NCBI RefSeq assembly: GCF_024297145.1
Contig: NZ_JANCTC010000027.1
Location: 1 to 58,425 of the forward strand
Source: Mesorhizobium sp. LMG 17147
Lineage (GTDB): Bacteria > Pseudomonadota > Alphaproteobacteria > Rhizobiales > Rhizobiaceae
Length of the DNA: 58,425 nucleotides
Direction: 5' to 3'
In this document: positions 51,791 to 58,425 of the stretch, piece by piece
Numbering within the stretch: position 1 is the first letter of the stretch
Layout of the letters: each line of letters opens with the position of its first letter
Program-made: the position numbers and the translations under genes
Notes under the pieces: model-generated
Seen by the model: only the letters and a program-made list of their open reading frames with translations
Told to the model about the DNA's origin: nothing
The model's database searches: none

Positions 51791-52060
51791 ATGGCACACA
51801 AGAAAGCTGGCGGATCGTCGCGCAATGGTCGCGACTCCCATTCCAAGCGGCTCGGCGTGAAGAAGTTCGGCGGCGAAGCCGTGATTCCGGGCAACATCAT
51901 AATTCGTCAGCGTGGCACGACGTGGCATCCCGGCACCAATGTCGGCATTGGCACGGACCACACGCTGTTTGCGCTCGAAGCTGGCGCAGTCACCTTCAAC
52001 AAAAAAGCCAATGGCCGAACCTACGTATCGGTGAACCCGATGGCGAAGGCAGCGGAGTAG
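51791..52060 (+). CDS. rpmA: Ribosomal protein L27
   Basis: An 89-residue 50S protein beginning MAHKKAGGSSRNGRDSHSKR, whose N-terminus reaches the peptidyl-transferase centre. The family core GVKKFGGEAVIPGNIIIRQR and GTNVGIGTDHTLFAL is intact. It forms the usual rplU-rpmA pair and is followed by an intrinsic terminator. Confidence 0.98.
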   Translation: MAHKKAGGSSRNGRDSHSKRLGVKKFGGEAVIPGNIIIRQRGTTWHPGTNVGIGTDHTLFALEAGAVTFNKKANGRTYVSVNPMAKAAE

Positions 52061-52129
52061 CCGGTTCCGCACGAGAACACCGGCACCCATCTCGGGACCG
52101 GTGTCTGGCCAAGCCAGGAAAAGGATCAG

Positions 52130-52157
52130 GGGAGATGGGTTTCCATCTCCCTTTTTT
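52130..52157 (+). terminator. Intrinsic terminator after rpmA
   Basis: A 9-bp stem GGGAGATGG (52130-52138) / CCATCTCCC (52143-52151) with a four-base loop and six T residues (52152-52157). It separates rplU-rpmA from the acetyltransferase gene starting 19 bases later, so that gene may be expressed mainly by partial read-through. Confidence 0.9.
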
Positions 52158-52175
52158 CTTGCCTGGAGGACTGAC

Positions 52176-52763
52176 ATGGTTGCCGAAGCGGAAGACTCAG
52201 ACGACGAAAGTTACACGATAGATTGCCCGGTGCTCGCGACCGAGCGGCTGGTCATGCGTGCCCCGCGTGAAAGCGACATCGAGCAATTGGTGGCGCTCGC
52301 CGACAACCGCCATGTCGCGGAAATGCTGGCTCGCATGCCGCATCCCTATGGCGAGGCGGAGGCACGCGCTTTCCTGGCTATGACGGCATCGCGCCGGGCT
52401 GGAATCGCCTATGCGTTGACGCTGGCCGGCACCGAGACCTTCGTCGGCTGTGCCGGACTCAACACAACGGATCGCGGGCTGGAGCTCGGCTACTGGATCG
52501 GCGAGCCGTACTGGAAACGCGGCTACGCGACGGAGGCAGCGCACGCACTGGTCGACCTTGCCTTCCAGAGAACCACGATCCAGGTGCTGCACGCCTCGAC
52601 GCGGGTTATCAATCCGGCCTCGCGCCGCGTCATCCACAAATGCGGCTTCCAGTATGCCGGCCAGGGCATGCTGAATTCAATCGTTGCCGGTCAGGTGCCG
52701 GTCGAGCGCTATCGCCTCGATCGCAAGACCTGGACCAGTCTCAGGAACTGGGTGCATTTTTGA
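52176..52763 (+). CDS. GNAT-family N-acetyltransferase (RimJ/RimL-like)
   Basis: A 195-residue acetyl-CoA-dependent acyltransferase. TERLVMRAPRESDIEQLVAL is the typical N-terminal strand-helix of RimJ/RimL-like enzymes; GYWIGEPYWKRGYATEAAHAL (about 107-127) contains the acetyl-CoA-binding RGYATEA loop; NPASRRVIHKCGFQYAG is the C-terminal signature. GGAGG lies six bases before the ATG. In rhizobia a GNAT gene commonly follows rpmA and precedes obgE; a link to ribosomal protein or tRNA modification is conceivable but unproven. Confidence 0.9.
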   Translation: MVAEAEDSDDESYTIDCPVLATERLVMRAPRESDIEQLVALADNRHVAEMLARMPHPYGEAEARAFLAMTASRRAGIAYALTLAGTETFVGCAGLNTTDRGLELGYWIGEPYWKRGYATEAAHALVDLAFQRTTIQVLHASTRVINPASRRVIHKCGFQYAGQGMLNSIVAGQVPVERYRLDRKTWTSLRNWVHF

Positions 52764-52767
52764 GGCA

Positions 52768-52899
52768 TGTCGATATTCAGGTGATGCCGGCCTGCGAATG
52801 GCGGCTTCCTGCGCTTCCGGTGCTCACGTACTTTAAGTACGCTCCGCTCCGGTTCTCGGAAGCCACCACTCTCGGCACGGCCTGACCTGAATCTCGACA
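52768..52899. repeat. 132-bp palindromic intergenic repeat
   Basis: An imperfect inverted repeat runs from TGTCGA (52768-52773) to TCGACA (52894-52899) around an exact 13-bp centre, GTACTT-T-AAGTAC (52828-52840). The centre is symmetric with both ends to within one base, and internal segments pair (ATTCAGGTGATGCCG against CGGCCTGACCTGAAT; GGCTTCCTGCG against the GAAGCC side). It looks like a REP/RIME-type element of rhizobial genomes and carries no gene. It lies between convergent genes. Confidence 0.8.
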
Positions 52900-52935
52900 C
52901 ACCTCGGCGCAAAAGATTGCGGACCAACGTTGACA

Positions 52936-53859
52936 TCACGCCATCTCGACCCAGACCGGCAAGTGGTCCGAACCGGCCGCTTGCCGGTCGACCCACAGGC
53001 GCCTCAGCGATTTGGCAAGCGAGGCGCTGGTGAAGATGTAGTCGATGCGCTTGTAGCGGCTGGCATCGCCTGGCCGCTTGGGGTCGACCCAGGTGACGAG
53101 ATCGGCGCCGGCAGCGCCAAGACGCACGGCGGCATCGACGGCGAGGTCGGCGGTCACCGGCATGCCGAATTCATGGTCGGGTTGGCCGGCGAGTTCGACG
53201 TGCTCCGGCGATCCGGCGAGCATGTTGAAGTCGCCCATGACGACGAAGGCTTCAGGACAAGGCAGGTCCGGCAAGCCGATCTCGGCGACGCCGGAGAGCC
53301 CGCCGCCCTCGAGCGGGTAGTTTAATAGGCGTTCGCGCAGAAAGCGGATTTGGCTCAGGCGTTCAACCGGGCTGGGGTGGTCGAGATGGGTGGAATAGAA
53401 GCGGATCGGACCAAGCGGCGTTTCGATCAGCGCCTCCAGCGCGCCGCGCTGGAAGTTCATTGCTTCGAAACTGCGGCTGCGCGGCAAAAGGAGATTGCGC
53501 GACAGATGGATCGGCGTCCTCGACAGCACCATGTTGCCGAGCTGGAAGGTGGTCGTGATGGCGCGGCCGTTCTCCAAGCGCGAGCCAGCGTCGGCTTCGA
53601 AATTGCTGCCGTAAACGGCAAAATAGTCGGGCAGCGCCTCGCCGAGTTCAGCCACCATGTCGCGGCCGCCATTCTTCGGGTTGGCGCGGGAGACCTCCTG
53701 CAGCGCGATCACGTCGGCACCGCGCACGGCGTCGGCGATACGGCCGACATCGTACCGGCCGTCGAGACCGACGCCGTAGTGGATATTGTAAGTACCAGCT
53801 TCATTCCGACATCTCGCGCTTGGAAAGCCGAAGATCGATTTTCGGCAAGGGTCAACCAA
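52936..53859 (-). CDS. Endonuclease/exonuclease/phosphatase family protein, probable frameshift at the start
   Basis: All catalytic motifs of the EEP fold are present: TYNIHYG, ALQEVS, STHLDHP, MGDFNM and SDHLPVW. The expected start MKLVTYNIHYG is found as ATGAAGCTGGTACTTACAAT at 53804, but one A appears to be missing, so the ATG is out of frame with the rest by one base. Read without correction, the frame opens only at an ATG at 53859, giving an unusual 18-residue lead before NEAGTYNIH. It is either a recent one-base deletion, a sequencing error, or a shifted start. Members hydrolyse phosphodiesters in nucleic acids, phosphoinositides or sphingomyelin; the substrate here is unknown. Confidence 0.75.
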   Translation of the reverse strand: MVDPCRKSIFGFPSARCRNEAGTYNIHYGVGLDGRYDVGRIADAVRGADVIALQEVSRANPKNGGRDMVAELGEALPDYFAVYGSNFEADAGSRLENGRAITTTFQLGNMVLSRTPIHLSRNLLLPRSRSFEAMNFQRGALEALIETPLGPIRFYSTHLDHPSPVERLSQIRFLRERLLNYPLEGGGLSGVAEIGLPDLPCPEAFVVMGDFNMLAGSPEHVELAGQPDHEFGMPVTADLAVDAAVRLGAAGADLVTWVDPKRPGDASRYKRIDYIFTSASLAKSLRRLWVDRQAAGSDHLPVWVEMA

Positions 53860-53975
53860 AGGCTACGCGTCCAGAGATACGCGCGACGTTACAGCAGTAA
53901 AAACGGCCCTCGCCCTTCGACCCGCCTTGGTTTAGAGCAATCCCGCAAAGCCAATAACAGAAACCATACAATCCG

Positions 53976-55007
53976 ATGAAATTTCTCGATCAAGCCAAGG
54001 TCTACATCCGCTCCGGCGACGGCGGCGCCGGTTCGGTGTCGTTCCGGCGCGAAAAGTTTATCGAGTTCGGCGGTCCGGACGGTGGCGACGGTGGCCGCGG
54101 CGGCGATGTCTGGGTGGAGGCGGTCGACGGACTAAACACGCTGATCGACTATCGCTATCAGCAGCATTTCAAAGCCAAGACCGGGACGCACGGTATGGGC
54201 CGCAACATGACCGGCGCCAAGGGGGCCGACGTAACGCTGAAAGTGCCGGCCGGAACACAGGTCTTTGCCGAGGACAATGAGACGCTGATCTGTGATCTGA
54301 CGGTCGTCGGCCAGCGCTTTCTGTTGGCCAAGGGCGGCAATGGCGGTTTCGGCAACCAGCACTTCAAGACCTCGACCAACCAGGCGCCGCGCCGCGCCAA
54401 TCCCGGACTGCCAGGCGAAGAGCTCAACATCTGGCTCAGGCTGAAGCTGATCGCCGATGCCGGCCTTGTCGGGCTGCCCAACGCCGGCAAGTCGACCTTC
54501 CTGGCGGCGGTCACCGCGGCCAAGCCGAAGATCGCCGACTATCCCTTCACCACCCTGCATCCGGGCCTTGGCGTGGCCCGCATCGACGGGCGCGAATTCG
54601 TCATCGCCGACATTCCCGGCCTGATCGAAGGCGCGCATGAAGGGGTCGGCATCGGCGACCGCTTCCTAGGCCATGTCGAACGCACGCGCGTCCTTCTGCA
54701 TCTTGTCTCGGCACAGGAAGAAAATCCGGCCCAGGCCTACAAGACCGTGCGCGCCGAACTCGACGCCTACGGCAACGGGCTGACCGACAAGATCGAAATC
54801 GTCGCGCTTTCCCAGGTCGACATACTCGATGCCGACGCACGCAAGAAAAAGACCGCCTCGCTGAAACGTGCCGCCGGCCGCGCGCCGATGCTGCTTTCTG
54901 CTGTCACCGGCGAAGGCGTCGAGGCGGTGTTGCGCGCGCTGATGGCTGTGGTGGCGGAGGCCCGCGAAGCTGTCGCTGCGCCGGTCGAGACGCGCTGGAA
55001 CACATAG
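53976..55007 (+). CDS. obgE: Obg/CgtA GTPase
   Basis: A ribosome-associated GTPase that assists 50S assembly. The 343-residue protein has the glycine-rich Obg domain (about 1-158, GGAGSVSFRREKF … GGPDGGDGGRGG) and the G domain with G1 GLPNAGKST (about 166-174), G3 DIPGLIEGAHEGVGIGDRF, and a degenerate G4 (ALSQVD). The ATG at 53976 starts MKFLDQAKVYIRSGDGGAG. proB begins two bases after the stop, so obgE-proB-proA-nadD form a tight run. Confidence 0.97.
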   Translation: MKFLDQAKVYIRSGDGGAGSVSFRREKFIEFGGPDGGDGGRGGDVWVEAVDGLNTLIDYRYQQHFKAKTGTHGMGRNMTGAKGADVTLKVPAGTQVFAEDNETLICDLTVVGQRFLLAKGGNGGFGNQHFKTSTNQAPRRANPGLPGEELNIWLRLKLIADAGLVGLPNAGKSTFLAAVTAAKPKIADYPFTTLHPGLGVARIDGREFVIADIPGLIEGAHEGVGIGDRFLGHVERTRVLLHLVSAQEENPAQAYKTVRAELDAYGNGLTDKIEIVALSQVDILDADARKKKTASLKRAAGRAPMLLSAVTGEGVEAVLRALMAVVAEAREAVAAPVETRWNT

Positions 55008-55009
55008 CC

Positions 55010-56164
55010 ATGGCCGCGCAATCGCTGAAAAATTATCGGCGCATTGCCGTGAAGATCGGCTCGGCGCTGCTTGTCGACCGCACGACGGGCCTGAAGCGCG
55101 ACTGGCTGGCCTCGCTTGCCGACGACATCGCCGTGCTGGCCAATGGCGGCGCCGAAATTCTCGTCGTGTCTTCCGGGGCGATTGCGCTCGGCCGTACCAT
55201 CCTCGGCCTCGGCAGGCGAGCGCTGAAGCTCGAGGAGAGCCAGGCCGCTGCTGCCGTCGGGCAGATCGCCTTGGCCGGCGCCTGGTCGGATGCGCTCGGC
55301 AAGAATGGCTTGAAATCGGGCCAGATCCTGCTGACGCTCGGCGACACCGAAGAGCGCCGCCGCTACCTCAATGCGCGGGCGACGATCTCGACGCTGCTCA
55401 AGATGACGGCAGTGCCGGTCATCAACGAGAACGACACGGTGGCGACATCGGAAATCCGCTATGGCGATAACGACCGGCTGGCGGCGCGCGTCGCCACTAT
55501 GATGGGCGCCGACCTTTTGGTGCTGCTTTCCGACATTGACGGGCTCTACACGGCACCGCCTGCGAGTGACCCGCAAGCTCGGTTCATTCCCGTCGTCGAC
55601 CGCATCACTCCCGACATCGAGGCAATGGCGGGTGCTGCCGCTTCGGAATTGTCGCGCGGCGGCATGCGCACCAAGCTCGACGCCGGCAAGATCGCCACCG
55701 CCGCCGGCACCGCCATGATCATCACATCGGGCACGCGGCTGTCGCCGCTGCTGGCAATCGAGCGCGGCGAGCGCGCCACCTTCTTCCGGCCGAGTGCCAA
55801 TCCGGTCAAGGGCTACAAGACCTGGATCGCCGGGCAGCTCGAACCTGCAGGACGGCTGACCGTCGATGCCGGCGCCATCGGCGCGCTGCTCTCCGGCAAG
55901 TCGCTGCTGCCGGCCGGCGTCAAATTGGTCAGCGGCAATTTTGCGCGCGGCGATACGGTGGCCATCCTGTCGCCCGAGGGCCGCGAGATAGCGCGCGGGC
56001 TGGTTGCCTATGATGCCGCCGATGCCGTAAGGATCGCTGGCCTGAAGACGACCGAGATCGAAACCGTGCTCGGCTACGCGGCGCGTTCGGCGATGATCCA
56101 CCGCGACGACCTTGTGGTGAGCCATGCCGGCGGCGAGCAAGTAGTCCGTGACCAGGTTGAATAG
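55010..56164 (+). CDS. proB: Glutamate 5-kinase with PUA domain
   Basis: Phosphorylates glutamate in the first step of proline synthesis. The 384-residue product has the amino-acid kinase domain (about 1-260; VKIGSALLVD, LVVSSGAIALGR, INENDTVAT, RYGDNDRLAARVA) and a C-terminal PUA domain (about 285-365, AIGALLSGKSLLPAGVK). Translation is probably coupled to obgE (two-base gap). proA follows after 13 bases. Confidence 0.97.
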   Translation: MAAQSLKNYRRIAVKIGSALLVDRTTGLKRDWLASLADDIAVLANGGAEILVVSSGAIALGRTILGLGRRALKLEESQAAAAVGQIALAGAWSDALGKNGLKSGQILLTLGDTEERRRYLNARATISTLLKMTAVPVINENDTVATSEIRYGDNDRLAARVATMMGADLLVLLSDIDGLYTAPPASDPQARFIPVVDRITPDIEAMAGAAASELSRGGMRTKLDAGKIATAAGTAMIITSGTRLSPLLAIERGERATFFRPSANPVKGYKTWIAGQLEPAGRLTVDAGAIGALLSGKSLLPAGVKLVSGNFARGDTVAILSPEGREIARGLVAYDAADAVRIAGLKTTEIETVLGYAARSAMIHRDDLVVSHAGGEQVVRDQVE

Positions 56165-56177
56165 CGGAGGATGAGCC

Positions 56178-57464
56178 ATGCTGACGCTGCATGAAAAATC
56201 CCGGGACGATACCGTGGCGCTGATGGCCGATATCGGCCGCCGCGCGCGTGCCGCGGCCCGACCGCTGGCTATCGCAGCGGCCGAGCGCAAGCACGCGGCG
56301 CTGGTCGGCATGGCTCAGGCGATCCTTCGATATGAGCAGGATATCCTCGACGCCAATGCCATCGACATCAGAAATGGCAAGGAGGCTGGCCTATCGGCAG
56401 CGTCGATGGATCGGCTGAAGCTCGATCCCGCCCGCATCCGCGCCATGGCAGACGGTATCAATGAAATCGCCGGGTTGCGCGATCCGGTCGGCAATGTCAT
56501 TGCCGCCTGGGAGCGGCCGAACGGGTTGCATATCGAACGGGTGCGCACGCCGCTTGGCGTCGTCGGCGTCATCTATGAGAGCCGGCCGAACGTGACCGCC
56601 GATGCCGGCGCGCTCTGCCTCAAAGCGGGCAATCCGGTGATCCTGCGCGGCGGCTCGGATTCGGCGAATTCTTCCGCCGCGATCCATGCCTGCCTGGTCG
56701 AGGGGCTGAAGACAGCCGGGCTGCCGGAGGAGGCCATACAGTTGGTGCCGACCACCGATCGCGCCGCGGTCGGCGAAATGCTGAAAGGGCTTTCCGGCAA
56801 TCTCGAGGTCATCATTCCGCGCGGCGGCCGCAGCCTGGTCGAGCGTGTGCAGAACGAGGCACGGGTGCCGGTCTTCGCGCATCTCGAGGGCATCTGCCAT
56901 CTCTATATCGACCGATCGGCCGATCTCGACATGGCGGTCAAGATCGCGGTCAATGCCAAGATGCGACGCACCGGGGTGTGCGGTGCTGCCGAGACGCTGC
57001 TGGTCGACCGTGCCGTCGCCGGCACGCACCTGGTGCCGATCCTCGGGGCCCTACAGGCGGCAGGCTGCGAGATCCATGCCGATGCCGAGGTGCTGAAGCT
57101 TTATGCCGATGCCCAGCCCGCGACCGATGCAGACTGGGTGACCGAATACCTCGATGCCATCATTGCGGTGAAGCTGGTCGACGGCGTTGCCGGCGCGATC
57201 GAGCATATCGAGAATTTTTCATCGCATCACACCGAGGCGATCATCGCCGAGGATGCAAAGGCCGTCGAACGGTTCTTCAACGAGATCGATTCGGCGATCC
57301 TTCTGCACAATGCCTCGACCCAGTTTGCCGATGGCGGCGAGTTCGGTATGGGCGCCGAAATCGGCATTGCCACCGGCAAGATGCATGCGCGCGGGCCGGT
57401 CGGCGTCGAGCAACTGACGTCGTTCAAATACCGCGTACGCGGGTCGGGACAGGTGAGGCCTTGA
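56178..57464 (+). CDS. proA: Gamma-glutamyl phosphate reductase
   Basis: NADPH-dependent reduction of glutamyl-5-phosphate. The 428-residue length is standard. The catalytic cysteine lies in RTGVCGAAETLLVD (about residue 266), and family segments YESRPNVTADAGALCLK, ILRGGSDSANSS, VPVFAHLEGICHLY and FADGGEFGMGAEIGIAT are intact. GGAGGATG precedes the ATG by a few bases. Follows proB in one transcription unit. Confidence 0.97.
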   Translation: MLTLHEKSRDDTVALMADIGRRARAAARPLAIAAAERKHAALVGMAQAILRYEQDILDANAIDIRNGKEAGLSAASMDRLKLDPARIRAMADGINEIAGLRDPVGNVIAAWERPNGLHIERVRTPLGVVGVIYESRPNVTADAGALCLKAGNPVILRGGSDSANSSAAIHACLVEGLKTAGLPEEAIQLVPTTDRAAVGEMLKGLSGNLEVIIPRGGRSLVERVQNEARVPVFAHLEGICHLYIDRSADLDMAVKIAVNAKMRRTGVCGAAETLLVDRAVAGTHLVPILGALQAAGCEIHADAEVLKLYADAQPATDADWVTEYLDAIIAVKLVDGVAGAIEHIENFSSHHTEAIIAEDAKAVERFFNEIDSAILLHNASTQFADGGEFGMGAEIGIATGKMHARGPVGVEQLTSFKYRVRGSGQVRP

Positions 57465-57553
57465 CCTTTTTCGCCGCTAGGGCTTGAAGTTTGCGCCCAG
57501 CCACCCCCTCTGTCCTGCCGGACATCTCCTCCGCAAGGGGGGTGCTTAGCACG

Positions 57554-58186
57554 ATGCTATCCCCTTCCGAGCATCCCGTCCCTCCGCGCTACCTCAAGAT
57601 GCCGCATGCCGGGAAAGGCGTGGCGGTCGGGCTGTTCGGCGGTTCGTTCAACCCGCCGCACGCCGGCCATGCGCTGGTCGCCGAGATCGCGCTCAGACGC
57701 CTTGCGCTCGATCAGCTGTGGTGGATGGTGACGCCCGGCAACCCGCTCAAGAATGCCGGTGACCTGGCGCCGCTGGCCGAGCGGCTGCAGCTATCCGAAA
57801 AGATCGCGAAGAACCCGAAGATCAAGGTCACTGCCTTCGAAGCGGCCCACCGTGTCCGCTTCACCGCCGACACGCTGGCGCTGGTCAAGGCGCGTAATCC
57901 GGGCGTCGATTTCGTCTGGATCATGGGCGCCGACTCGCTTCGCGACTTCCACCGCTGGCAGCGCTGGCGCCGCATCGTCATGACGTTCCCGATCGCGGTC
58001 GTCGACCGGCCAGGCGCGACGCTGTCGTTCCTGTCGTCGGTGGTCGCCAAGACGTTCGACTATGCCCGCGTCGACGAGGGCGACGCACCGCGGCTCGCCC
58101 GCATGAACGCGCCGGCCTGGACCTTCATCCACGGCCCGCGTTCGTCGCTGTCGTCGAGCGCGATCCGCAAGGTGGCAAGGGGCTGA
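57554..58186 (+). CDS. nadD: Nicotinate-nucleotide adenylyltransferase
   Basis: Adenylates nicotinate mononucleotide in NAD synthesis. The 210-residue protein has the nucleotidyltransferase motifs GLFGGSFNPPHAGH (about 26-39; H-x-G-H) and SSLSSSAIR near the C-terminus, plus WWMVTPGNPLK and WIMGADSL. I use the ATG at 57554; an ATG at 57599 (MPHAGKG) is also possible, and the longer TTG-initiated reading is unlikely. In rhizobia rsfS and rlmH usually follow; here an IS630-type gene begins 194 bases after the stop. Confidence 0.93.
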   Translation: MLSPSEHPVPPRYLKMPHAGKGVAVGLFGGSFNPPHAGHALVAEIALRRLALDQLWWMVTPGNPLKNAGDLAPLAERLQLSEKIAKNPKIKVTAFEAAHRVRFTADTLALVKARNPGVDFVWIMGADSLRDFHRWQRWRRIVMTFPIAVVDRPGATLSFLSSVVAKTFDYARVDEGDAPRLARMNAPAWTFIHGPRSSLSSSAIRKVARG

Positions 58187-58379
58187 GCCAACACGGAAGG
58201 CAAGACCGCTGATGTCGCTTTTGCCGCTGCCTCGACCCGCTTGATGGGCGATCCTCGGTCATGACGATTCTCGAGCGCGACCAGGACAAGAACGGTCTGC
58301 GTCGGACATTCAGGTTGAATCGCGAAGGATTCCGCTAACGTCGGGTTTGTGATTCACTTCCTTAAGGAGGTGATTTGCC
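58187..58379. other. Spacer between nadD and the transposase, possible rsfS stump and IS left end
   Basis: An ATG at 58212 after a GGAAGG-containing stretch reads MSLLPLPRPA and then stops at 58242-58244. That is the right place for rsfS (ribosome silencing factor) and could be its first codons cut by insertion. The rest to 58379 would then be the left end of the IS element. I cannot define the terminal inverted repeat without the right end. Confidence 0.3.
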
Positions 58380-58425
58380 ATGCCCAAGCCCTATTCGCTC
58401 GATTTGCGTGAACGCGTTGTGCGGT
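58380..58425 (+). mobile_element. IS630-family transposase, N-terminal fragment (window edge)
   Basis: The ATG at 58380 is preceded by AAGGAGGTGAT and encodes MPKPYSLDLRERVV, the standard N-terminus of IS630-family transposase orfA, a helix-turn-helix DNA-binding start. The frame is open to the window edge, so the rest of the element is unseen. Its position after nadD suggests insertion into the usual nadD-rsfS-rlmH gene order. Confidence 0.8.

Overview
This is high-GC DNA from an alphaproteobacterium. Gene content and order fit the order Rhizobiales, and Mesorhizobium or a close relative is my best guess: the run NAD-GDH end / MFS / purH / heparinase-like / rsmB / htpX / acs, the split F1-only atp operon with a Lys/Ala-rich AtpD N-terminus, an L21 protein with a C-terminal HhH fusion, a Usg protein, and large palindromic intergenic repeats. 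The organism assignment is inference; no 16S gene lies in the window.

Region by region. 1-8.0 kb: the 3' end of a probable NAD-glutamate dehydrogenase, a UMF1-type MFS transporter, then a minus-strand block (htpX, a small unknown gene, rsmB, a heparinase II/III-like gene, purH). 8.1-16.4 kb: an SdhAF4-like assembly factor, a HAD phosphatase, a transglutaminase-like protein, an orphan TadG-like VWA protein, a cyclopropane-fatty-acid synthase, a MOSC protein and acs; a tiny minus-strand gene with a near-perfect Shine-Dalgarno and its own terminator sits at 11.8-12.0 kb. 16.4-21.2 kb: usg, two aldo/keto reductases, and a LysR/MFS divergent pair with clear operator-like repeats. 21.3-29.6 kb: the YggS-type PLP protein, leuS, lptE, transaldolase, priA, then a VapBC pair whose toxin is broken by a deletion and frameshift. 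29.8-35.0 kb: atpHAGDC. 35.1-36.0 kb: a signal peptidase I with extra membrane segments.

36.0-46.0 kb is the most coherent accessory system: uxuB-uxuA diverge from uxaC-TRAP transporter (P, Q, M)-GntR regulator-kduI-kduD-kdgF. Two routes meet at 2-keto-3-deoxygluconate (KDG): glucuronate via UxaC/UxuB/UxuA, and 4,5-unsaturated uronates via KdgF/KduI/KduD. A 16-bp inverted repeat overlapping a consensus -35 box lies in the divergent promoter and is the natural target of the embedded GntR protein. Galacturonate-specific enzymes (UxaB, UxaA), KDG kinase/aldolase and any lyase or unsaturated glucuronyl hydrolase are not in this cluster.

46.4-58.4 kb: recQ, a small lipoprotein, a haloacetate-dehalogenase-like hydrolase, an Arg-rich Tat-signal protein, a probably truncated membrane protein, tRNA-Ser(CGA), rplU-rpmA, a GNAT acetyltransferase, a 132-bp palindromic repeat, an endonuclease/exonuclease/phosphatase-family gene with a likely frameshift at its start, obgE-proB-proA-nadD, and at the right edge the start of an IS630-type transposase, possibly inserted into rsfS.
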